A stretch of DNA of 64,000 nt, taken from positions 31,470,662-31,534,661 of the forward strand of contig NC_056533.1 of the NCBI RefSeq assembly GCF_910596095.1. Reading direction: 5' to 3'. The notes beneath the pieces are model-generated. The model worked only from the letters and a program-made list of their open reading frames with translations. It was not told the DNA's origin and did not search any database. The translations under genes were made by a program, and so were the position numbers. This DNA is from Thunnus maccoyii. Taxonomy: Eukaryota > Chordata > Actinopteri > Scombriformes > Scombridae. Every line of letters begins with the position of its first letter. Position 1 is the first letter of the stretch. Of the stretch, positions 14,703 to 26,700 are shown in pieces.

Positions 14703-17700
14703 CTAGATGTTAACAGACACCGACTGAGTGTACTGCAGGCTGCCATAACTGTTTACAAAATATCATGTGCAACAGCTCAAATGAATCAGACAAAAAAGGA
14801 TAATTTTGTTTATTACAACTTGTCTTTTGTGGATTTGGCTTTTATATTGTTATGACAACATTATACTCAAATTAGTTGATTTAATCTGGAAAGCATCATA
14901 GCTACAAAAAGTCCAAAAAGGATCTTGATAAACTGATCGGACTAAGTTTTTTTTGCACAGAAACAAACTTGTACACAACTACTGCAAATATTTTGTCAAA
15001 GTCAAACAAAGTAAGACTCAGCTGTGTTGGATTTTACAGATTTCAACTAATTTTACAATTGTGTAACCAATCAAAACACTGGACAAAACCACAAAAACAT
15101 CAGTACTGTAATAACCAGAAGTATCCTTTAATGACCCCCAGCTTATTCATTAAAATCAGTGTCAAGTTCAAGGTAACAGGGTTGTTCCTGCAGTGTCCTT
15201 GTGCTAAAACTGAACCATAACATGTTTTTCTATTTGTCCATTTTCATTTTATTGCATTTGATTTTCCTCTTTACTGTGTTTAATTGTTTTAAACCATTTT
15301 GGTCTTTTATAAAAAGCACTTTGACACACTGTCTGAAATGTGCTACACAAGTGAACCTAAACATCTCATTAAACTAGACCTTTTCTATCTTAAGGCGAGA
15401 GACATCTGGACATAAAATATTAACAGCGAGTCCCTCAAAAGTACTGAGACAGCAGTTCTTCAGAGGGTTTCGACCACACCCGCTTCCAGAAACACCTACT
15501 GACTGTTATTTTGGAGCATTTACACTACCGTTTGTCTGCAATGTTAATGGTGCTACATGAAAGCTTAGGGGTCACAACAAAATCATTGGGCGTTAGACCC
15601 CAAAATCTTTATGCCTTACTTCAGTTGGAACCAAAAAAAAAATAGTGAGACAGGAGGCTGCACTGACCTGGTCTCTGCAGAAGAAAGGCCCAGGTTGGCG
15701 AAGGCAAACTTGACACATGGAGTCTTCCAGGTACGGGTCAATCTGGACCTGAGAGGAGAAGCAAAACCATTTTACTCAGTTTACAAAGCTTTAAAAAGTG
15801 AGAATCTGCTGCCTGAGCACCAGTGTCTTTGTTATAAAAACGGATTCACAGTATTTAAGAGCATTCGTGTGGCACAGTTTGTTTTTTTTATTAAAACACC
15901 AATATTTGTATCCTGTTTAAATATCAAAAACTGAACTGATTTTCCAGTTTAAGAACAGATGAACATGAATGCAGTCACTCAACAGCAGCAGTGACACTAA
16001 TCTACAAAAACTAAGTTCAGAATATCTTCTTACCTTCTTTGTAAACTTGGGGGTTTTGATCTCTACAAATGCTGCGCATACGGCCTTTAGGTAACTGCGC
16101 TGATTGTTGAAAGTGACACGTCCAGAGCCTATGTGGAAGAATAAAGTTATATAAAAAAGGATACTGTGTGGGTAATTCATTTTGGATCTGATTGGCATAA
16201 AACAAAAACATTCTGCAGAGAAGGTTTATATAAAATCCAGCTAAGATGATAATATGCTTCCTCCATTTTGACTGCACAGTTATCAGTTTCCTAAATGGTC
16301 AACACCTTCAAAATTACACAAATAGTCTCTGACTTAATGACTTAAAGTTCAAATCTACAGTTTATTTGGCCTCTACAGCAGTTTTACTGACATGAATTTA
16401 TTTTAGTATGAAATTTCGCAGTTAAAAATAAGTAGGAATGCTGGCTCAGTCACAGCAGCGTTTATGAGCAGAGGCTTCACTCAATTTCTGTTTCACATTT
16501 AAAAAAAACAAAACAAATACTGCACAAAAAAGGCAATCATCAGCCGAAGAGGCATCTGTAACCATGAGGAAATTCTGACATTTTGCCACAAACCAACAGC
16601 AGACTCATAAGCACAACTGGACCAGTGTACTGTAAGTGTACAGCTGACAACTCTTCATAAATGTTGACAAGATGTCTACAAACAGCACATGCAGCTTAAG
16701 TAGCCCACTCATTCAACACCCGCTGTCTTACCTATGGGGTACTTGTGCTTGTCCGTGTCGATGCCAGCATACATGACTCCTCCGAACAGGTCGTTCATGA
16801 TGCTGGCCAACGCTTCAGCGTTTAGCATGCCATGCAGCGCGCCAACAAACACCGTTTTGCTGGGGTCCAAACGCTGGGCAGGGCAGCGCACATAGTTACT
16901 GTCAGAGATCACCCAGGGGATCACCTGAACCTGGAGCAGAGCAGAGGACGGACCAGAGTCACTTGACATATTAGCTGAACCATGTTTCCTTTTCTTTCCC
17001 ACTGAAGAACTTAACTAGGCATGAGAGTTACTTTTGTGAAGTTTATTTTTGGCTTTTGTTGTTTTTAATATATGATTATTTGAACATAATTTATCAGAGT
17101 GTTACATATTGCATTATACATAAAGGCATTTAATATTTTGGGGTGGACAAAGTCTTTATGCAAGGCTCCATGTTGACTGCATTACTGTAAATATTGGTCA
17201 GTACATAATAAACTGACAACTATACTGCAGCACACAAGCTTCATACGTCTAGTTTCTACTCACATCCTTGCATCTCATTCTGCGGCTGGACATCTTGAAG
17301 TAGTACTCTCGGTTATCCTCGGGGTGAAACGGGTCCTGGGAGCAGGCGTGGAGCAACGCCCGCACGGACTTCTCATTCTCAAACACCAGGTAAACATAGC
17401 CTATAAACACAAAGCAGAATACTTCAGGGTATAGAAACGTGGCGGCCCCCACAGTATGGTGTTCATTTACATTTGTTCAGGCAAAATGTATTTGACAGTT
17501 TTAAAAGAGGACCAGTGTGTAAGATTTAGTGGAACGGACTTGGCAGAAATGGAATATTCAAGTATATTTTAATTAGTGTATAATCCCATGAAAATAAGAT
17601 TCATTGCGTTTTTGTTACCTTGGAATGAGCCCTTATATCTACAGAGGGAGCGGGTCCCCTTCTACGGAGGCTGCCATGTTTCTACAGTAGCCCAGAACAG

Positions 17701-20700
17701 ACAAACCAAACACTGGCTCTAGAGAGGCTTTTTCATTTATTGCAGCCACTGTAGGTTCTCCTACATGCTGGGAAGAGGAAGGGTATTCAGGTGGTTGCAA
17801 TCTGCAACCTCACCGCCAGATGACAGTAAATCTTACACACTGGTCCTTAAAAAGGCAGCAACTACAGTTTAGCCCAATTACAAAAAAAGGCAGCTAACAC
17901 AAGCAAATCATTAAGTTAAACAACAATTTGCCAGCTGTAAGAGGCCTGAGAATCACAAGAGTTTTAAAGGCAATTGTGAGGCACAGAAAAAACAGAGCTT
18001 GTGCCAAAATGAGTCACTTGATAATCAGTTAAGGGTTTTTTTTTTGTTTTGTTTTTTTAAAATCAAATGCCAAAACATTTGCCGATATCAGCTTCAATAG
18101 ATCGATAATGAAAATAATCAGTTGCAGCTCTAGACAGATATTCACTGAGTGGTCCATGTGTAAAATTGTGTAGCAAGAGGAAATGTCTCAAATCATGAGG
18201 GAATTTACCAGATATGAAACCTGTATTAACAAAAACAAGAGTTACAAGTAGAACCTCAAACACATGATACAGGATATTTAACAGCCTTTAAATATTACTA
18301 GTAAATGATCACCTCTAGAAGTCAACCCAACCCATTTATCACCAGTGTTACATTTATTCCCAGTATCACCATACAAAGTCATTCTAAAGGCCCGACAGTA
18401 AAACTCACCAGCATGCCATGTGATCACAACAGTGCCACCCTAAAACCATGAAGAAAAAAAAAAAAGATATATATATAGCCTACCAGCTTGTTGTTACCTT
18501 TGGCCACATTACCTTTGGGAGGACAGCGAGGGTGCTTTCCATCCTTACCCGGCCACTCCACAGTCAGAGGGCCATAGCCACTGAAGGTGTTGATCAGGCC
18601 GGCTGAAATAAAGGACAAGGCAGTAAAGGTGGGGTGATGACAAAAAAAATGAATGTAATAGGAGACTTTATAGTCAAATGGAACCAGCATTTCAGTTGAG
18701 TCTTATTTTCTGAGCAGGGATAAGTGTCGTTGTGGGAAGTTAACACTGAGACAACTTAAAAATGCTCGGCATGCCGCTATTAGCAGCTAGCTGTATTTTT
18801 TGAGTTTTTACCATTTAGAATTCATTGCTTCATATTTGCTAAATATGATTGTTAAAGTGAAAGGATTTTTGCTTTACAAGGAAAAAAATGTCACACCACA
18901 AATTGTTATCATCTACTTTTCTACATTATAAAACAAACATAATTTCCTTTATCCATTTATGTATTTGTACAAAATTTTCCAGTGAAATTGTTGTCTATGC
19001 TGGTTGTTAAACCCATAATATAAACAGGCAAATATTTAAAGAAACAAACGTCATAAGCTGAAATCTCTCCTACACAGAAAGTGCAGAAGAAATCGGCAAA
19101 AAAAAACCAAAATACAGCACACACCAGAGGAATAAAACATTTTGTATATATACACACTGCTTGTAAACCACTCAGTTTTCCCTATAATTGTACAGGCTTG
19201 GCAGACCACCAGGCCAATAAGAACCCCCGCCAGGCCGAAAAAAAAAAGCCTTTTTTTTAAAATGCCAAAATAAGGCCAAATACGTAGTCATTCGGAAATC
19301 AATAGCATCTGGGGGCCTCTGTGCTGCGCTGTTCCAAAACATGAGTTAACCTTTGTGTGGTTACCTGGGAAACTCTTGGTAGTAGCTCATTTTAAGGAAT
19401 AGGACAGTGCGTAATGTTTGTGCGTAGTGAGAGAGAGTGGTTGAGTGAGAGAGCGACAGAAAAGTGACAGTGAAAAGGTTAGCAGTAAGTTGTCAATCTC
19501 GCAGTAAATGTACAGTACAGACTACAGCTTCACAAGACCAAGAAAAGTCACGTCTGTTGTTTCCCCAACTGCTAGAAAAGTGAAGGGGGTTAGCTCCAAA
19601 GTTAGCGACAATGTGTTAGCCTAGCCTGATGGCTAAACCACTAAACAGAGACCAGAGAAGTGTGGGGCTGAGTCTCCTGAGATTTATGACAGTTGACTTT
19701 CAAAACATTTAAACTATTTTGAACTCTTGCTCACATTACATCCCACTCCTCACTGTTAACTTTATTCCACTAGAATGTGGATTGTGAAAGCATGGATTTA
19801 ACATGGCTGCTCATCCATTTCACTGTAAATTTAGGTTAAAAAGCATCTATGAAAGGCATCTCAAGAGAACAGGTCTGGCGTTGTGAAATGAAAGCAGACA
19901 GTATGTTCACAGCAGCCGTTACCTTCTGTGATGTCCCAGGGCACGCCACCAAGAAAGACCTTGCAGGAGTACAGAGGATCCTTGTTGTTTCTGGGAGGCA
20001 GCTGGCCGCTCCAGGTGAACGTGGCCTCGTTCACAGCTGAAAGGTTAAGCCAAAATTCATACTTGTGTCCACAAAGCCACCACAACTACCATGTATACAA
20101 TCAGAGCTGAGCTGTTAGACTTAAAGGGTAATTCAATGATAATCAGAGATGTAAAGTTTTTATATTTACCTGCAGCCTGTCTGTGCAGGCGGGCTTCCCT
20201 CTCAATGCTGAATGTATCGTCAGACTGGTCAAGCATGTCCGCTCCAGGCCACGGAGAGCCAGTACGCCAGCGACGGGAAAGGGCTGAGGAGGCGGGGCTG
20301 GCACTGGGTGGTGGGGTCAGAGGAGAGCTGGTGTCCTGGGGGTCCAGGCGGGAGCCCAGTCGCAGCAGATCCTTCTGCATGTTTGATGCAAGATAAGGCA
20401 GGGGAGGGGAAATCCGCAAAGTCGACTGGAGAAAGACAAATCCAGACAATTGATCAATAACGGAGAGAGAAATTGATATGACTTAATATAAAAATATGTG
20501 AAGTTTGAATCATGAATTTGAAAAATCTCAATTAAAAACTGGCATGAACAAATAAAGGCCAGGCGCCACTGAGGGAGTACTGGAACCTTTACTACAACAA
20601 CATTTCCACAGAACTAATTCCATCACTACAACAGGAGTCATGTCAGGGCGACTGCTTGGCTCAGGGGTTAATGTCCCCTAGTTCAAGTCCAGCTGGGGAC

Positions 20701-23700
20701 ATTTGTTGCATCTTTCTCTTCTATTATTTCATGTCATTTCTACGGTCAATAATAAAAGGCTTAAAATGCGCCAAACAGTACAACCATTCTCAATCTGCAG
20801 CTCTCAGTTTCTCTTAATAGAATAAAACTGAATTGGTGAATTAAAACATTTCTACTTTGCTGTTTTTTTTGATCGGTGTTAAACCATTGTCAATGAAACT
20901 CAGACTCCCTGCAGATATGAGTTATGCTCTTAGAGCTGCTCAAACGCTTTTAAGGTGAAACATTTGTGCAGGAAGCAGTGCATTTCATCAATAGTAACTT
21001 TAACGGCGACAGAAAATGTAAAGTAGAACCAAATTAAATTAGTGAGTTTGAACAGTATTTCTGTTAAACAGAAATTTAAAACAAAAGGAGTTGATGAAGA
21101 AGTTGAAGTGTACTGGTGAAAATATACATTATCCTGAATCTAATTACTTTGAGACCACAAGAAAAACACTGAAGTGCTGAGTTTGCGTCAACAGAAAACA
21201 GCACTGACAGCAAATTGAAACAGGAGCCAATCTTAAAAAAACAACAAACAAAACAGACCTCATTACTAAAAATATATGACACTATTGAAAAACAGGAAAG
21301 GCCAGTCTCTTAATTAACCCTGTTTGAAATAAAGGTCTGATTTTATTCTCTGCAGGTGTGGTAAATAAAGGCCTCAGTCACTATTTGAGAATTTACAGTA
21401 TCGACATGTCACCATATTGTGACCTTGCTGTCCAATGTTGGACCATTAGGGCCCAGTAAGGTGGGGAATGTTTGTCTCAAAACACAGAAAACCAAAGTTA
21501 CAGAACAAGCATAATGTGCCATACCAGCATGTCACAAAGGTGGTCCGAGCCAGAACTGAAGCCGCTGGTCTCCGAGTCTTCAGGACTGCTGGAGCGTGAG
21601 TCCAAAAAGGAGCTAGAGTCCAGTCGGTTTGCCATGCGAGCCATGCCAGGGAACTTCTCCAGGAAGTCAGCGGTCATACTCATGGACTCAGGGGGCAGGT
21701 AGCCTGGGGGCTTCCCGAGGATACTGCTGAAGGGACTGTTCAGGATACCTAGCACTGGAGAAACAAGACAGTTACAACATTTACAGTCATATTAAAAGTT
21801 GACTCATGGATGTTTCTGTGCAAGTAGCCATGGCGGTGTTACCTCTTAGCTTGTGCGGCTGAGACAACTGAAAAATGGGATGTGTGCTGAATCTACAGAG
21901 CCGTATCGATTTCTCAGGAAGTATGCAGCATTGCAAGTTCAAGTTTCTAAAAAATTTTTTATTTTTCACTGCTCTTCGAAAGGTTTATGTTTGGCAAACG
22001 GAAGAGCAACTGAAAGAAAACTGGGTTTGTGTGCTGAATCTACAGATCCATATCGATTTGTAACAACTGAAAGGCAGCGGTGTAGAAGAAGGTAGTTGAT
22101 GTGAAAGCTGGCTGTCAGTAGGAATCCAAAATGCTTGAGTTGATCCTCAAAGCTTTTTAAATTTTACTGACTATTTGATCATATGTAGCCTGACTGCTGT
22201 TAATTTGGATCACTATGTCAGAAGCTAAATTTAAAACACCTTCTTTCCTTTTAGCAAAATTTCTGGGGACCATTTCATCTGTCACCTTTTCTAAGCAAAG
22301 CCCAGTAACTCCTAAGCAGCAATTCTTTAAAAGTATTAACCAGCGTCTTCCTCCCTCTTGATATCCAAGTGAGTCAGCTAGCAACTGTGACAGATATGTA
22401 CATACTGCGTGGCCTGTAACAGTGTACTCAACATGAGGCTCCAGGGGGATTATTCAGCTGTAGGCCGCATTCAAAGCTCTGTCCCACTTTGTTGCAGGCC
22501 CAGTTTAGAAAGCTCTAAATGAAGTTATGCCGGGTTGGTTTAGACATGCAGCGATAAAACTACGGCACTACAAATGGGTCAGGACAAATGGGACATCATT
22601 GTAGTTGTACAACCTCTCTAAGGACATGCTGGTCTCAACTGACAGCCCAAATGTGAGCATTTACATAATTTTAGTTCACCAATGTTAAGCAGCTATTTGG
22701 GATTGTTGGTCTACTTTTCTGGTTTGTGTTCTGCCCCCCTCCAACCTATTCACTCATGCTGAAAAATACCCACATCTTGGCATTATCAGTGTGATCAACA
22801 GGTATTGTTAAATACAGAGAAAATATCTTCACGTCATTAAAGCATATCCACAGCAGGCCTGTTCAGGTTTGAGAGGAAAAATGGAGCTTCACTGGATTGT
22901 TTTGTACCTTCCAGATTGCTAGAGATGCAGCAAAGCAAAAGTGCCACATCATCCTCCCTAGTGACGCTACAGCCTGTTCCAAACGCACAGAAATGCTGCT
23001 GTTAATAACCATCCATGACATTTCAGTACAAATGAGTGCTACACAAATCAAGACACAACCTATGAGACTAATATCTACTGTGTTATCTGAATAAACGGGG
23101 TCATGGGGAGAGCTAACAAACTCTTCCATACTCCGGGACATTATGTGGTATAAAGCAGGAGGTTTTGCTGTGATTGCTAGAATAGAAGCAGGTAAACGAG
23201 AGGCTGGTACTTACTGGAGGGTGAGCTAGTCTGAACCTGGGAGGGAGAAGTGTGTGTATCCGTCTCCTGGCTGCTCCAGGGTCTGTCCCAGCCGGACAAA
23301 CGGAGAGACTGGAGGCCCAGGCCCAGGTCTGTGACACCCGGCGGGCCCCTGGATGACTGCATGTCCTGGGAGCCAGGCATGCCACCGCAGTTGGGGAAGA
23401 GCATCCTCCTGCTGCCCACCGCAGCCAGCTCCGACTCTTTTCGATCCGAGATCCAGTTCAGAAATGTAGAAAAAGAGGGGAGAGAAAGTGTTAGACGGCC
23501 ACAAGGAACTCAGTTGTTAACAGTCGAACGCGTTACATAGAAAAGGGCAGGGAGAGATTAGTCATACAAACTGTTTCTGTAAAAGAGACATCTCATTAAA
23601 AACTTCCCTCATCGTCACATCTTCTCCCCCCCCCCCCTCCCACCCCTACCCTGGCTGACGAGGGAGCTAACCTGCTGCCTCTGTGCCCGGTGCAACTGCC

Positions 23701-26700
23701 ATGCATCTCCGTCCGCATCACTGACCCACCTAGCAGCATGTGACATGGCTGCTGATGCACTCGCACACCCCTGCTAATGACATCAGCTTTCCCCCACCTC
23801 CCTGCTTCCTTGCCTAACAACTGTGTAATGAAAAATTCCTGTCGGAGCTATTGGCTTGTTGATAGAAGTACTCCCCTCTCTGGTAGGCACAGCACGTCTG
23901 TCGGTGAAGACAGCCGCCGCCGCTGCCACTGTTACTGCTGCTTACACTGTGTCTAGCCTTGTTTCCTGAGCGAGCTGACGGAGAGGCAGCAGGAGGGAGG
24001 GGGAGGCGAGGGGCAGAGCTACAGCAGCATGGGGGAGGCAGCATGGGAGATGAGAGTGACTCAGCAGACTTGAACTTAAAGTATTTCAGACTCGAGGATG
24101 CTTGATAACCAACAGAACTGAAATCAAATCATTGTTCTCATTGGTTGGTGCACACAAAAAACACACAAGAGTTAAAAGACAAGCCGGCAGAGCCTCACTG
24201 TAACAGAAGCAGCTGACTGATCAGATGTTGAGGACGGAGCGATTTGCACCGCCAGCTCCTCCCTTCCCTCTCCAGGCCTGGAAAGCTTCCAACTGCCAGC
24301 TACAGCCCTGATTCAGCAACACCCAGCTGGGGTGGATGGAGCAATGAGGGGGGGTGGTGGTGGGCAGAGAAGCCACACCAGGAGTTTAGCTCAGTTTGCT
24401 TCGAGATCCAATTTACTCTTTAAACACTTAAGCAGCAGTACAAAACAAATGTTCTGTAACTCTTATGTCAAACCTTGATATCATAACTTGTACATACAAG
24501 TAGAACAAGATAAGATTTCAAGTCAGAAGTGCGGACATGCCCCGAGCAAATTATCAATTCAGAAGGAAAGGACGCAGGCTCTGTGCTGAGCTTAAATCTT
24601 GGCAAATCTCACTCTTGGGATAAAAAAAAAAAAAAAAAAAAAAACACTTAGAAGTGCTGCAATGCAGCATGAATCAGCTGCTGGCACTCAAATGATGACA
24701 AGGTGAAGGAGATTTAACAGATGGCAATTATAGAAAAGACTTTGTCTACTTTTTGCATGCAAAAGGAAGAAATTTGTCATCGGCTTGCACATGCAAAAAA
24801 TCTGCTATTAAAAAAAAAAAAAAAAAAAAAGAGTACACTAAAACACATCACATCCCGACAGGACACATTAAAAACACATTTACATAAAAACAATAGAAGC
24901 TACATTAAAAGGAGCACCAGCTTCTCGATGGTGAGGACTGAATCAGGGTTAAATAAATAGATATTAAGTGCTGTATGCTGAGGTAGCAGACCAGCTTTAA
25001 AGAAAAAAAAAAAAAAAAACTGGCTGTGTCCATTAGTTAAGATATTTTATGGCAACAGGGACAAATGATTTTTTATAGATGTTTTTCTTTGCACAGGGGA
25101 CCTTTGCCCAGAGCAGCAGCTCAAAGTAGTGATTTAAGAGATGGCTTCGGTCCTCTAAGATTTTGCCACTTAAGCGTTAGACTGCTTTGCCGTGGTTACA
25201 GGACAGTTGGGTTGTTTGCAGCCTGTAATTGTCCCACTGCCCAGTTTAACTACTTTGGAAAGATTTGTCTTGCTTTTGACACTTAGGTGCTTGAACCAGG
25301 ACACAATGTTAAAAATGAGTATACTTTCAATTAGGGGATCTGCTGACCTCAAGATTCCTCAGTTTATGCAGCAGGAAGAGTCTCTGCTGTGCTTTTTTTT
25401 GTGAATGCATTACTACATAATCTGTGAAGGTAAAACTTCAGTCTAACAGTCCCAAGGTACTCAAAGGAGCTCACTTGCTCCACCTCCTGGCTCTTAGCCA
25501 ATTCTGGCTATGAAAGTGAAAGGAGGTCTTTCTTTGGCAGGGATGCAACTTTTTACCAAGCAAAAAAAAAAAAAAAAAAAAAATCCACCCTGACACACTA
25601 ACGCCGACATTGTACCTTTCAGTTCTGGGTTCTTTTATGTTTGCTGGGCTAAATGTGTAGCTACAACTGAAACGCAAACCACAAAATGACAACCGTATCC
25701 AACATAAGACTCACAGACTTATTACCATGAAGGACACAGAGGTTGTGTCATGTTTTTTCCCCTGGGAATTTGCAGCTTTTATGGAGCTGGGGGGAGTTTA
25801 CATTTGCATGCAACTTGAACTTACACACAGTGGGTGTTATACAGGCTGACTGCAGTATTTTAAGACTCTGATGAAGACACAGTAGTGTTGAAATGTTAAG
25901 TCTGTTTGACTCACAGCCTTTTAATAGTGCAATCAGTGTGCTCCAGTCTTTTCTCTTAAGTTTGCAGTATTTTAAGACTCAGTATAGCCTATTTATCTTT
26001 AGTGCTTGTTACTGATGATTAGTCCATCACCAGAAAATTAACTGCCAAAAATTATGATAATCGGGTGATCAGTTAAGACATTTATTTAGAAAAAATGCCA
26101 AACACCAAGTTTTCAGCGTATTAAAAGTGACCATTTGCTGATTTTATACGTTTAATTATAGTTTCAAGTGTAATATTTTGTTTTTTTCAACTGTTGAATG
26201 GATAAAACCAGCAATTTGAAGATGTCATATGCAGCTACTGACATTTTTCCTCCGCAGACTAAATGATTAATCAATTAAAACCACAAATTCACTGATAACT
26301 AAAAAAAAAAAAAGCTTCATTTGCAGGCCTACATTTGGCTACGTCTGGGCCGACAACAAATGAACGGCTTCCAAGCAAAGGGTTATTCCTGGCAGTGAAT
26401 TTGGACCTTCACATGAGGAAGCCAAATCACAGAAACTAGTCAGTTGACTGAACAAATATGTAGTTAATTAAAATATGACAATACAGTCCCTTTGTTGGGG
26501 TCTGAGAAGGGCAGGGGTGGCTGTGGATGGACTTTGACTCATCACCCTGGAGTATTTTTTTAAATCCTAGCTGGCCCTGACCAGACTGTGTCACGTGTTT
26601 ATACCTCAGCAGCTTAAAGGATAGTTCAAATTTTTTTCAAGTGTGTCTTAAAACAACAGTCAGGTGTCCATATGAACAGTGAAAGATGTTTTCCCTCGCT

